Assembly: GCA_001599755.1 (NCBI GenBank)
Contig: BCHX01000007.1
Location: 186,001 to 250,000 of the forward strand
DNA from: Gliomastix tumulicola
Taxonomy: Eukaryota > Ascomycota > Sordariomycetes > Hypocreales > Bionectriaceae
Direction: 5' to 3'
Length of the DNA stretch: 64,000 bases
Below the pieces are notes generated by a model, which ran no database searches, had not been told where the DNA came from, and saw only the letters and a list, made by a program, of their open reading frames with translations. The position numbers and the translations under genes were made by a program. This document shows, piece by piece, positions 12,328 to 23,499 of the stretch. The first letter of the stretch is position 1, and each line of letters opens with the position of its first letter.

Positions 12328-13257
12328 ATGGCATCGCGAGGCACCAAGCGGAAGCGGTATGGCGTTCCGCAAGAAGCCCCGATCGATTGAGCTCTGATGA
12401 TACTGACAGTGCTCGTGGTGGCAGGGACCTCGAATCGTCTCTCGAAGACGTGTCTCGTGTCAGGCTCACAGCGGGCTTGCGAAGCTTCTACGACGGCCTC
12501 GATGCCGCCCATTCTGCCGAGAACCTGACCGACGACGACATTCAAGAGCTTTCCAAGATCCTCCACTACGCCGTCCGCGCCCAGTCGAAGGAGCACCAGG
12601 CCTCCCCGGACATGTTGGAAGGATTTGTCGACGCCATTTTCAATGACTGGTGGAAGTCGTCTGCCCACCTCGACCCTCCTGGCGATGTGGAGGGACCTCC
12701 CTACCGCAAGAGCGAGTATCATTTCGATCTGGCCGGGGTCAGCGACGAGGCAGACAGTACGTGGAGCTCGGATGTTTCAATACCGCCACGATGAGATAGA
12801 TGCTGACGCGCGCCGCCGCCGCTATTTAGAACTCGCACCCGGTACTTGGCCCGCGATCAAGCTCCACGCACGCGATACGGGTTCGCTACGCTATGTCGTC
12901 TGTGGCAGGGACAGCATGGGACGCGAGGTCACCCATCCCATCGCCCGTAACAAAATCCTCTTCTCCGCGCCTTCTCTCGACAAACTTGCCATCAATGCTC
13001 TGGCAAAGCCAAGCGAGACCTACAACGGCGTCCGAGCCGTCCAGTACGCTCGCTTTTACCTGCAGGAGAAGGCTCTGGGAGGATCGGCCGTGACCATGGA
13101 GTACAAATTCTTCCAGTTTAACGCCTTCCTCCTTGCCCTTCAATCCTTTGACCCCTTTGAGGATTTTGAGATGGATGACTCGACGGATAACGAATTCGGA
13201 GCCAACTTCATTTCTCGTATCCCAACGTTCTTCGGTGCCAAGGCCGACAGCATTTGA
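12328..13257 (+). CDS. Unknown family, paralogue 1
   Basis: Three exons (12328-12356, 12425-12756, 12830-13257) encode 262 residues. Exon 1 is 29 nt and ends inside an Arg codon after a basic TKRKR, a possible nuclear-localisation signal. Exon 2 encodes an alpha-helical module with LTDDDIQELSKILHYAV followed by EGFVDAIFNDWW. Exon 3 encodes a second module with the motif YNGVRAVQYARFYLQ. The second intron is phase 1. The same modules, the same 29-nt first exon and the same first-intron phase recur in the gene at 17263. A truncated copy sits at 16164 and a diverged one at 48934. No named domain was recognised and no enzyme motif is visible. A nuclear helical protein is a guess from the basic N-terminus. 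Confidence 0.8.
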
Positions 13258-13792
13258 ATGAGTCACTGGCAACCATGAGCTTCGCCAACGGCGAAGGAGG
13301 ACGAGGGTTGCATCGCGCGAAGGCAGAAAATGGGGTGAGAGACTACTAGGAAGGGGCCGTTCGTTGGAAGGATCGATTTGATTCACGTTCTCATGTCAGC
13401 TGTCAAGAACCAAAAGCACGCAAGATTTCATAGACAGGCAGGAGAACTAAGATTGAATTATCGATCGACAAGAGTGTTCTACGTGTGTGCCACCCGCGCA
13501 AAAGAATCCGTGATGCGCCGAACTGGCGGAAAGAAATGCCACATGTTCAGCTCTGAACAGGCTTATTCACAATGGCTGGCCTTCTGCTAACATGGAGCCC
13601 AGCACGTACGCCTTCTGCTCCAGGCACAATGCCTAGACAGCTTATCCATGCCCATGCCATCTGACCCTGGCTTTGCAGCACCCCTTTGCCTCCGAATGGC
13701 CTGGCAATCTCACCAAATACCCCGCAAGATCTCACCACCTCAGGCAGCAGAAAACAGCTTTATGCCGAATCGCCCTCCAAGAGCACAAGGTA
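13258..13792. other. Intergenic
   Basis: No gene recognised between paralogue 1 and the HET pseudogene. Confidence 0.5.
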
Positions 13793-15420
13793 ATGAACGA
13801 CATTAGCTACCGCTTCGATGCCCCAGACAAGGAGATCCGTCTCCTTGATCTCCTCCCTCCGACAAGCCCTGGCAGGCTGTCCGGCAGACTCACTCGAGTA
13901 CCAATCGACGATATCTCTCCCTTCATCTCTGTCTTTCATGTTTGGGGCACCGAGAAAGCAGCCGCTCCCATGCATCTCGAGTCGGGGAGCTGTCGTATGA
14001 AGGCGACGATTTCAAAGAAGCTTGAAAGTCTCCTGCTGTCCCTTCTCTGCCGGGATGCTGCTTCCCTGCCCTCGATCTTCGATGACAAACGTTCAATGCT
14101 TCCGCTGTAGATCGACATGGCATGCATCAACCAGCCCGACATCTACGAAAGGTGTCGCAGATCCCGCTCATGGGACAGATCTTTTCTCAAGGAAAGGCCG
14201 TCATCATCTGGATCAACGAATCAAGGAGCCAGCTGGTGTATGCGTTTCATTATCTGAGGCGGATTATTCGCCTGGAAGCAAATATCGAGAAGGATCGGCT
14301 CTGGATGCTCTTCGATCCTATCGGATGGGATGCCATCAGGGATCTGGTGGAATATGGCTGGTTTCAGAGGCGCTGGATTGTCTAGGAAGCTGTCATTCCC
14401 TTGCAGGCGGTATTTCTTTGTGGCCGGGATGTCATGACCATGGATGACGTGTTCCGTTGTGTCCAGATCGCGGCTGGCGCTCTCCTGGCTCGACCGACTG
14501 AGATGAAGAGGCTCAAGTATGCGACGACAGGGGCCATACGACCGATCAAGGTCTTGAAGTAGCTTAGACGTCGCCAAGACGATGGCCACGATGGCCACAA
14601 ACACTACAACCTACTCTGGCTCTTGGAGAACCTGCGCTCTTCTCGTGCCGCCTTGGCTCATGACCAGGTGTTCGGGCTGCTAGGCCTCTGTAGTCCCGAA
14701 GAAGCAGCTTCAAATCCCATTCGGTACGATATCGACCCTGAAGAAGTTTTCAGAGTCTCCGTGGAAGCCCGCCCACACCCGCCTCCATGGCGGCCTGAAC
14801 TCCTTGGCCCTCTGCACCCCCCGTGCAATGGAAATGAGCTTCAGGTATCCGGCGTGATGATTGACAGAATTGAGAGAGCTGGAGATTTCGGTCAAAGTGT
14901 CTCCCACGAAGAGCTCAAGAGCCCCGAGTCGCCGTTGTATCAGCAGTACTTTGACTTCTGGATGTCAGCAGTTGTGAACGGAGAGGCCTCGCCTTACGGA
15001 AGTAGCGAGTGGCATGCAGAAGCATTTGCTCGAACTGTGTGCCTCCGCGGCGTTCAGCTGGATGTCATGCCTTCCAAAAGTTCCACGGCTGGTGCAAGGG
15101 GTCGAGCCTGGGTAGGCAGCTTGAGAAGCTCGGCTTTGGAAGGCGTCTTGCGACTCTGGAGCCGTATCTGAAGCCATTTGTATCGATAAAGCGCTTGTCG
15201 TCGTTTCGGCCGTTCGTGACTCGGAAGGGATACATTGGGTTCTCGCGGCCGGGATGTGCAGCTAGTGATGAGGTCTGGGTTATCGCGGGGTGTAGTCTTC
15301 TGATTTTGCTATCGCCAGATGAAGGGGACGAACTGAGTAGAAGGCATAAGGCCCTTGGAGAGTCGCTGATGGATGGGTTTATGGTTGGCGACGGCGTTGA
15401 TGGATCACTTGGCACGGTAC
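13793..15420 (+). pseudogene. HET-domain (heterokaryon incompatibility) pseudogene
   Basis: Pieces of a HET protein occur in the expected order over about 1.6 kb. An N-terminal strand PDKEIRLLDLLP is followed by FISVFHVWG, corresponding to the usual SYVWG. Then comes IDMACINQPDIYER, preceded by a TAG at 14108 where the family has Trp. After a frameshift come GQIFSQGKAVIIWI and RRWIV-stop-EAVIPL (TAG for the usual Gln). Next are DQVFGLLGL and, in another frame, FVTRKGYIGFSRPG and SDEVWVIAGCSLL. At least four stops and several frameshifts interrupt it. HET domains trigger cell death after fusion of incompatible hyphae, and many are pseudogenised in individual strains. Here the copy is clearly dead. 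Two stops look like C-to-T or G-to-A changes. Confidence 0.85.
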
Positions 15421-16163
15421 ATGTTGAAAGTGTGACTCTGGTAGGAGCGAAGCTGAGGATTCCTGATACATCAATAAAGAATTCTGACTCACCAGCATTG
15501 ATGCTATTATACTCATCCTTCTTACTCTTCTCGGGAGCATATGAAGGCCTGGGATGTGGACAGTCGGACTTCTCGTGCGTGCCGTATCGCTTTTGTTGTT
15601 GCCAGGTTCTGCCTGAGTTCAGATAAGATAAAACCACTGTATCTTGGCCGCTAAATTCTCCAGCTACTACCTGGAGGTAGCAGTCGAGAATTCCAGACCC
15701 ACTGTCCCAAGTCATATTCTCTCAGGCTTTCCACACCCATTCGTAAACAGAGCATGCATCATCATACCTGCCTGCACATCCGACTTGTTCGCTTTGCTTG
15801 TACGACTACGACGTCCTTGGTCAACCGCTTCAACATCTGATTCGGCTTTTTTGATAAGACTTTCGTGCGAACGACAACCCGACATGCTCTGAATACGAGA
15901 CAAAGGAGCAGCTCTTGGAGGCCATCTGCGTATCCAGTCGACGGCAGTCACGATTGTGACAGCCCAGACGAAGAAGGGGCGGCCAGTTGAGACTTGCTCG
16001 CGGAATCACTCAGCTTCCTTCTTTCCCAGAGACGTTCTATCCAGCTATATATGAATCACGAAGCTTGCTCCGATCTCGTCGCCAGCATTGCAACGAACAG
16101 GTTCTTCAGAACATCAGTCTTAATTAACTATTTCACTCCAGGATTCCTTCTCTCACTCCAGCT
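15421..16163. other. Intergenic
   Basis: Only short frames without motifs. No gene was recognised. Confidence 0.45.
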
Positions 16164-16583
16164 ATGGCCGCATCGACGTTGAAGAAGATCTTAAGGATGC
16201 CGAATAAAGGCGACGGTATCCAAAGTGGCGAGGATGTTGGAGGCGCTCAAGACTATGTCACTAGAGATGTCGCCATGGAAAGAAGAGAAAGATCAACGCG
16301 ATACAGGTCAGCCAGACGAAGCGCGCCTGAGCCTGAATGACCTGCCTGTTTGCCACCCAAGAAAGCCAACACCAACTGGGACACGCTTCGCGACAGAGCT
16401 TCCAATGCTCTCGCCTCTTTCTACAACAGCTTCGCCGGCGCGATGAACCCCGAGAACCTGACTGGCGACGACTTGCGAGAGCTTGCCTATATCCTTCGCC
16501 TGGCCGTTGTTTCTGTCATTAATGACTACCGGGCTACTGAGGAAATAAAACGAGAGTTGGTCGACCGTATCTGTCAGGGCTGA
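16164..16583 (+). pseudogene. Unknown family, paralogue 2 (truncated)
   Basis: The helical module of the family is recognisable as RASNALASFYNSFAG and LTGDDLRELAYILRLAV (about 16390-16510), followed by a stop at 16581-16583. It aligns with paralogue 1 over FYDGL and LTDDDIQELSKILHYAV, but the second module with the YNxxRAxxxAR motif is absent downstream. A possible first exon begins at the ATG at 16164, with a basic LKKILRMPNK. It could join from 16215 (GTATCC donor) to 16366 (a weak AAG acceptor), giving about 90 residues. The first exon does not match the 29-nt exon of its siblings. I read it as a decayed copy, but a short expressed product cannot be excluded. Confidence 0.6.
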
Positions 16584-17262
16584 GCAGCCATAGCAGCAAG
16601 GCGACCAGATCCAGCCAACGCTTGTGGGAGCTTTGGGTTCCCCCAAAACACTGCTACCTTCCCCAAGGATCTCTTGTCAGAGAGCGTGAAAGCTGAGAAA
16701 TGGCCTCGGGGTCAGGATTGACTTACTTGAGGTGATGGCTGGGTAAGATAATGCTAGGACTTTCCGGCAAAGGCCAGCTCAGAGTCTATCCAACAATTCT
16801 TCTGGATTGCATGGTTTTGCCTTTGTTCACGGGACCCCTCCCAAAAAATACAAAACTACAAAAATAGAAAAATACAAACGCCCAAAGTCCACCTGTCACC
16901 TTCGTCCCAAGCCACCATATTTCCCCGCCACTCTCAAAAAACTGAACAGTTTCTCTCCTCTCGCCCCCGAATTCTTTCCTCTTGACTTTCCCCCTTCCCT
17001 CCACTGAATCACTCATGAATTGAGGAGCATCGAACAGCGATTGAAGGCATTTCCCGTCCACCTTGATCAGTCTGTGTGGGAGGTTGTAGCCACCGACTCC
17101 TGGTTTCGCCGCCGCCACATTTCTTTCTCGACATCAAGCGACCGCAATTTTCTCGTCGTCGCCATTTCACCTCTCGCAACTTGGAATCCTGCGAGGTTTA
17201 GATCGGAAGCTCATTCTCACACTGCTGATCTCCAAGCCCGACCTCTGCGAGGATTCGCGAAG
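16584..17262. other. Intergenic
   Basis: No gene recognised. It includes an A-rich stretch at about 16845-16880 and presumably the promoter of paralogue 3. Confidence 0.45.
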
Positions 17263-18151
17263 ATGACAGGCGCGCTACGCAAAAGGAAGAGGTCGGAGGC
17301 TTCCCAGCCTTGTCCATTAACGATCCGTCGCTAACACTAAGAAAATTACAGGAACGGCGAGAGTGCTCAGGACGTGATCAAGCGCAGAAGTAGTGCAGTC
17401 GTGCGTGGTTTCAGCACGCTGCGCCACAAAATGCTACGCCCTACCAGCATGACCGACAAGGACCTCGTGGAGCTCACGCTCATTCTTCATGAAGCCCTGG
17501 AGGCACAGGAAAAAGGGTTCTTTCCCACCGAGCCTATGATGGGCGCCTTTATTCGCGCCATCTACGATGATTGGAACCTGGATTATCTCCTTGACTCCCC
17601 TCCTCCCTTGGAGAAGAGCTCTGCCGCCATTTCGTCTACTCGTCTCACCGACCTTCGACTCCCCAGGACCCAGCAATTAGTAAGGAAACACAGCCCAAGA
17701 CTGTGTCAAGTTGTTCCCACGCTGACATGCCATAGTCGGAGCGATGAAACAGAGATACCCTCAACTCCATAGCGACGTCTACTTCGAGGTTGACGTCGAC
17801 CTTGGGAATGGCCACCTGAGCCACTGGATTAGAGGCACCGACCACGAGGGAGGACGCGTCGAGAAGGGTGTCGAAGCCGGCGACGTTGGCCCTCTACGGC
17901 CTGGTCTGATGGGGGTCATACGTGGAGAGATCATGGACGAATTCGAGGACTACAACAGCAAGAGAGCCGTGCACCACGCTCGGTGCTATTTAGAGCATGT
18001 CGCCTTCACGGACTCAGGCGCCGAACTGCGGTTTTGCAGGAACTATGACTTTGCGCTGTACTCGGAGCTCTTCAACTTATATCCGTTGCTCAACACTGGA
18101 AAGGGTCATCGAAGGCCAAAGCTGTTCGGCGAGGTGGCTTCTTCCTACTGA
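17263..18151 (+). CDS. Unknown family, paralogue 3
   Basis: Three exons (17263-17291, 17352-17679, 17753-18151) encode 251 residues. Exon 1 is 29 nt, exactly as in paralogue 1, and ends after a basic RKRKR in phase 2; the first donor is an unusual GTCGGA, with branch site CTAAC and acceptor TTACAG. The helical module reads MTDKDLVELTLILHEAL then FIRAIYDDWN. The second module has YNSKRAVHHARCYLEH, matching YNGVRAVQYARFYLQ of paralogue 1. For the second intron the donor GTAAGG (17680) joins in frame only with the acceptor AAACAG at 17747-17752. The more obvious CATAG (17731-17735) would shift the frame, so this junction needs transcript support. Function unknown. Confidence 0.75.
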
Positions 18152-18353
18152 ACGCAGTCGTCTTTCTGGCGGCGAAGCGGAAGACCAATTTGAGACTGGT
18201 GGACGACAGAGCTGGCTGAAGGAGGGGACGAGGGAATACCAATGCCAGTTAAGGAAGCCTTTGTTAATTGATGCACCTATGTTTAGCAAGAGCTAATAGG
18301 AAGTCTGTGTCAGTTACAGCATGTGTGCATAATATGCAGTCACTTCTACAAAT

Positions 18354-21300
18354 CTACCTAACCTTGTTGCAGAGCTCCTGGACCAACCCATCCAGCACTT
18401 TCATTTTATCATCCAAGCTTCTACACTTCATGATCTCCTTGGTTCTCTCCTCAAATACGTCCCATACCGGCAGGAACTTCTTGTTCGGCCAGTCCACATG
18501 GTTGATGTTGTCAAATGCCTGCCGCATGTTATTGCGCAGTTGAAGCTTGTCCGCCCACTCTTCGAAACGACGGCTGCGGTCCTTGTCCCCCTGGTGGGTG
18601 TAATACGCGTACATCATCCTCGCCAGGTACATGATCAGCGACGAAAGCCCTGTAGCGAGAGCTGTGCTGACGGATGACCCGTCGTGGTACTTAACCTGGC
18701 GCTCGGACCGCGGATTCACGGCATCCGCCACCTGGTTTCCGGGGAAGAAGTAGTCGGTGTTCTTCTCGTCTTCGGCCTGAGGATCTCTTTCCCCTTGGGC
18801 TGTGGCAGCCCCGATCCGGAAGATGTGGTTCTGCCCCCTCTGGTAGGGGAGGAAGTCCATGGCGCCGTTCTGGATGTCGTCTGTCGCGGAGCAGAACATG
18901 AGCGTCCCCTGCGTTGTTGCGTGGTCGACGGCGGCCTCGAGCGCCTTGAGAGGACTCTCCTCCTTCATCATCGTTCTCTGGCCCCCGATCTTCATGGTCG
19001 CGATCCCGGCGCTAAGCTCTCCCACCATACTCTCTGATATAGTGCGCGAGACGGACACCGGGACTGGAGGCTGGGTCTTGTTTCTGATGGACCAGGACAT
19101 GGAGATGATGTTCGCCTCGAGATCGATAGCGCCTTGAATTGCGTTCGCGGCGCTGCCCGGGAAGATTGTGCGGCGTCCAACGGCATCCTCGCCGTCTTGG
19201 ATCTTCATGCTATAAAGCTCCACCCACGGGTTGATCCGAAGAATCATATTAGCCATGATCGTGCCGTGGCCTCGGCTAGAAATCGCCCAGTTCGTTAGAT
19301 TCTGTCCCAGATCACAGCACGACATGCCTAGAGCCATGACAATATCCTTGTCCGTTCCGTCTCTCGTTTTCCCATGGTATGGCGTGAGCTGGTTGAGGTC
19401 GACACCGTCATCTAGCAGGGCCACCTAAGCACAGATAAGAATGGGCATTTCATTCCAAGACGAGGCTGGAAGAAGGAGGGACTTACTTTGACTCTTTGAG
19501 GTTCCGGGGCCTTGGCCTTTGCAAGCTCATCATGGATGGTCTTCAACGCCGAGCGGAAGCCTTCCATCTGCTGGATCCAGGCGTGCTGGCGCTCACCCTG
19601 AACATGGGCAGAGATCCAGCTTGACCCGTGTTTAGGCAAGTCTAGATCCCGCATCAGGCCTAGAATCCGGACCTCGCGCTCTACCTTGAGGTTCTTCATC
19701 ACGCCGTTCCGCGCTTCCCTGATGTCTGATTCGAACTTGCCAAGTACTTTGTCCATCCTTGCTCTCGTCCCAAGGCCCTAGATGTGGTTTCTGTCAGAGC
19801 ATTCAAGAATGAAAATGGGACGAAATGGGAGTAAAGTGCATACCGGTGCCGCAATGAGCTTCAGGTTCTTGAGCTTCCTGAGCTTGGGGATACCATCTGG
19901 GCAACTCCACCCCTTGAGAATTGCCTCATTGCCACTCCAGTACAGGTTGAGCGTCACGACATCAGGCGCTGCAAAGATGACGACGTCGATGTTGAGATCG
20001 GGTTTTCTCCAGTCCCTGTGAAACTTGTTACTCTCCAGTCAAAACTAGAGGTTCGAATAACGCAGGCTTACCAGGTCTCAACAGAAATCGGCCGGGACGC
20101 AGCACCATTCAAACCGAACGAGTCTCTGCCACGGAGGGCAGCTTCGATAGCGGCGTCCGTATGCGACGGAGGCCGCCTATCTTCTACCTCGAGGTTGAGG
20201 ATACTCCTTACTTTCTGCTCAAACAGCTTGTCAAACACGTCCGTGAGGGCTGTCCTGCCCGGGTCGGGATTCTGCTCCTTCTTCTGCATCGGAACCCCCT
20301 GGTTCGGTCTCGTTCCTTCGACGCCCGGCCTGGGCTTTCTCCTGGGTTCCTCGTTGGCCACGGTCGGGATGGACACGTAGGCCAAGGTCTCGCTGAAGCC
20401 GCCGTGGGACATTCTCGTGATGAGCTGGACAATGTCGACGGCCTTTTCGTGGCCAGAGGCATCGAGCGAGAGGTTGATGACTGGGTGTCATGGCAAGGTC
20501 AGCGTTGTTTCGATACCATCCCACTCACTGGGGGTACAACTCACCAGATTTGTTCCGGCCATATATGAGACTCCTGGCTTCCAAGTCCGTACGTGTCCTG
20601 AGATAATGCCTAGCGAAAAGACCCAGCAGTGCTTTACCGGAATCGTTTCTCGGCTTCGGTTGCTGAACTGCTTTCGGTCTCTGCACCTCGGGGTCATCGC
20701 TCCGTCTCGTACTCCCGCTTTCCCCCGTCCTTGTCGTAGTCTTTGACTGGCGAGCTTCGTGGCGAAGCCCAGTGTAGGCTTCGTGCGAAGGCCTAGAGAT
20801 GGAAACAGGACTGCCTGGGTTAGCATACTGCCCGGCATCTGCTCCGTCTCGGGAGGCCAGGTCCATCGAGTACGATCTCTGGATCGCCTTATCAAAGAGC
20901 TGTGGGAGTTCCATAGCTAGCCGCGTCTCCAGCAGATCAGGCCTGCGCTTGTCTGTCATGTTTGCTTTGGACCCGGACCTCTCCTGATGGGCGTTGCTCG
21001 AGCTCCTGGTGGAAAGACTTTGCTGCGTCGTGGGCTTCTGCGACTGTGGCCCTTGGTTGTCAACGGCGGCGGGGGTGGCTTGGGTCTTTGTCTCGCGATC
21101 AGCCTCGGTTTTCCTCCGACGGGCGGCTCTCTGCTCTTCTCGGTGCTCGGCCTCGGCTCTGGTTCGCTCGTAGTAGAGGATCGGCGATTCACTCTTGTTG
21201 TTTAGCCGGGGTGCCGTTCCGGGCATATTGGAGTCCTCCTTGTCGAGCATAGCCTTGACCAGAGCGACATAGTCATCCTCCCTAAACGCCGATAGCAGAT

Positions 21301-22027
21301 AGCGCATCGCGCAGTGCAGCGGCGTGTTCCCGTTTGAATCTTTGGCCATGATGGCCTCGGGCGGCGCCATGTCGACCATCTTCCTCCCGCGCTCCAGGGC
21401 CTGGCGCTTCATATCCTCCAGTCTTTTCTCCCTTTCGCGCTTGGTCCGCAGATCTTTGGTGGACGGGTGGCGGAATATCTTGTGTAGGCAGTTCTGACCC
21501 AACTGGTCAGACTGGCTGATGAAGAAGTCAATGTTACTTCCCAAGCAGTCGATGAGGCAATCGATGAAGTCGTCGTTGTCGTACAGCACCGCCACGTTGA
21601 GGATGGGATCGCCCGGAGGCATGCGCTCACTGAGTGAATATCGATCCAGCGCATCCTTGACCATGGCTTTGCGGTCGGCCTTTCTTAGCTGGCAGAATTC
21701 CTCCTTGCTCTTGGCGAGGAGGTGGAAGAACGTCGGCGTAGATTTGTCCTCTTTGGAGTGATCCTTGAGCAGGTAACCCTTCTTCCATTCCTCTACCGCG
21801 GGGCGTCCGGCCGTGTCCCTGTCATCAATGCTCCATTGGTGGCTGTGGGCGAGAGATTCTACCACGGCTTGGAACTTCTTTTCCAGAGGGAGTAATTTCC
21901 ATGTCGTTTCTTCGCTGGCTGGATTGGTCGACTCATCGCCCCCCTCCGACTCATCGTCTTCGGTTTCGTCCTCGTACTCATCTGGATCATGGTACTCTTC
22001 GGTAGGCGGGAAGGATAAGGCACTCAT
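18354..22027 (-). CDS. Ankyrin-like/subtilase (peptidase S8) fusion protein
   Basis: Five exons on the minus strand (22027-20545, 20480-20072, 20015-19844, 19777-19487, 19424-18354) give 1,141 residues, with all junctions in frame. The N-terminus is acidic. Residues about 180-300 contain ankyrin-like helices, including DPILNVAVLYDNDDFIDCLID and DSNGNTPLHCAMRYL. A long charged, Gln/Arg/Ser-rich linker follows (about 320-490). The C-terminal 356 residues form a subtilase domain with the catalytic triad Asp in VALLDDGVD (about 790), His in SRGHGTIMAN (about 838) and Ser in DGSSVSTALA (about 1036). No signal peptide is seen, so it is probably intracellular. Proteins pairing repeats with S8 domains occur in fungal NLR-type recognition repertoires; that role here is inferred. 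The start ATG lies 10 nt after a run of 29 T on the coding strand. Confidence 0.85.
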
Positions 22028-22033
22028 CGTATC

Positions 22034-22037
<4 letters not shown>

Positions 22038-22066
<29 letters not shown>
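22038..22066. repeat. Homopolymer A29/T29 tract
   Basis: Twenty-nine consecutive A on the plus strand, T on the coding strand of the subtilase fusion gene. It sits 10 nt upstream of its start codon and is followed by repeated GGGAA units (22078-22100). It could be U-rich leader or a nucleosome-excluding promoter tract, and its length is likely to vary between strains or assemblies. Confidence 0.95.
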
Positions 22067-22070
<4 letters not shown>

Positions 22071-22323
22071 AGAAGAAGGGAAGGGAAGGGAAGGGGAGAA
22101 AGGTAGGATATCGATCGGTTCAGTTCATAGATGATGGTGTGGGAAGAAAAGGAATTAAGCGCCGACAGAAAGCTGTTGAAAAATGATCGAACAGGGACTG
22201 TGGGTACATGCTGACGGGGATTTAGAACACCACAGTGATAAATAGCGAGAAGGCAGCTGAAGTCCGTGACCATCCTCCACTCCGTTCATCTTTACAGAGA
22301 CGCCCCCTCAACTAACCCAGTTC

Positions 22324-22359
22324 AGGTTGCCTTGCAGGCTGCATGCTGCAAGGCAACCT
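22324..22359. repeat. Perfect 14-bp inverted repeat with 8-nt loop
   Basis: The arms AGGTTGCCTTGCAG (22324-22337) and CTGCAAGGCAACCT (22346-22359) are exact reverse complements around the loop GCTGCATG. It lies downstream of the gene ending at 22514 and upstream of the gene starting at 22027, both on the minus strand. It could form a hairpin in the 3' end of the first transcript, or be a binding site or element footprint. Confidence 0.9.
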
Positions 22360-22513
22360 CGCCCCGCTCCCACCTCCCAATCAAATGCTGTGCTGAAAGA
22401 CACACCTGCGGGCGTTGCTCGGCCAAATGGCGAAGGTGGAAATGATCGGATTGGGTCGAAGCTGCTATCTCGGTGCCTCCATGCTCGCTGTTCTTGGCAG
22501 AGGCACAGCACGC

Positions 22514-23499
22514 TCATGAGACCTTCACGCCCCTCGAGAATTCCCTGTGGAAGGTCCAGTCCCATAAACCGTCCATATCAACGGCTCCCAAGTTCCAACG
22601 ATCAATCGCAGCGCCACCAATACCATTCTCGTACGGATCCAAGCTGGGGTCATACTCGATCGGGTCATCCTGCGGCCTCGCAGCGAAGAGCGACGAGATG
22701 CGCGTCGCGGTGTTTGCCGTCGCCTCGACGGTAGGTCTCATCAAGAACTGGTCATCGTGTTCCCGCTCGAGGAGAATGCAGACGCGGAGAAATGTCGAGA
22801 TCCCTCTCTTCTGCGACTCGTTCTCCTTCAGGAACCACTGCGCTCGGAAGTGGCGCCCGTAGTCGTCGCTTGGGTTGTCGCCGACCACTTCGACTTGATA
22901 TTCCATCGTCTTCTCGCGACTATTGGAGGCACTGACATTTGGCGTGATGGCGGCAGGACCGAACCCAGCATTTCCATTGATTCCAGCTTCGACAGTTCGT
23001 CGATGTACCTCACTGGAAGGCATCATGGTGTGCTTCAAGTACGGCGCGATCTTGTAGACCTCCGGCGTTCCCTGTGACTCCTTGTCCCTGAATTCGAAGG
23101 TGATGTCGGCGCTTTTGAGGCGGGTCGAGTGGAAAGCTAGGAAGCTGAAGTCGTAGATGAGGAGAGTCGCGGGCTGCTGCGATTGGTCGTCCAGAGTACC
23201 GTGAATGATGGCTCGTGCCGTGCAGTTGACACTGAACTGAGGCCTCGTCGACGAACCTGCGCCAAATGAAGACACCGTGGGACGCTGTTGCTGTCCGGGT
23301 TGGTTGCGGACATGGAACCCTTCCAAGGGCACAATGTCAGTTACCGAGGGGTCTTGCAGGAGGTGATGAGCAGCTTACCTCCCGTCTCTCCCACTTCACG
23401 AAAGTCGAGTGTGAAGTATTCCCAGTCTCCATGCGGTTCATAGGGACCGCCATCCTCATATTCCTCACGACCAATCGCCGGCTCGTCTGGACTTTGCAT
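22514..23499 (-). CDS. Hypothetical protein, fungal family without named domain
   Basis: Two exons on the minus strand, 23499-23379 and 23319-22514, with a 59-nt intron (GTAAGC donor, GGAAG acceptor), give 308 residues. The longer second-exon frame opens with GTG, so the ATG at 23499 was taken as start. The body has beta-strand-like segments such as LLIYDFSFLAFHS, ADITFEFRD and EVYKIAP. These are followed by FRAQWFLKENESQKRGI, a layout I associate with a group of fungal proteins of unknown function. No signal peptide or membrane segment is present. It shares orientation with the subtilase fusion gene downstream, 486 bp away, but nothing shows co-transcription. Confidence 0.75.

Noticed and set aside
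22038..22066. Poly(A) tail of a retrotransposed copy
   Set aside because: No processed gene copy or target-site duplication next to the tract; it adjoins the start codon of an intron-containing gene.
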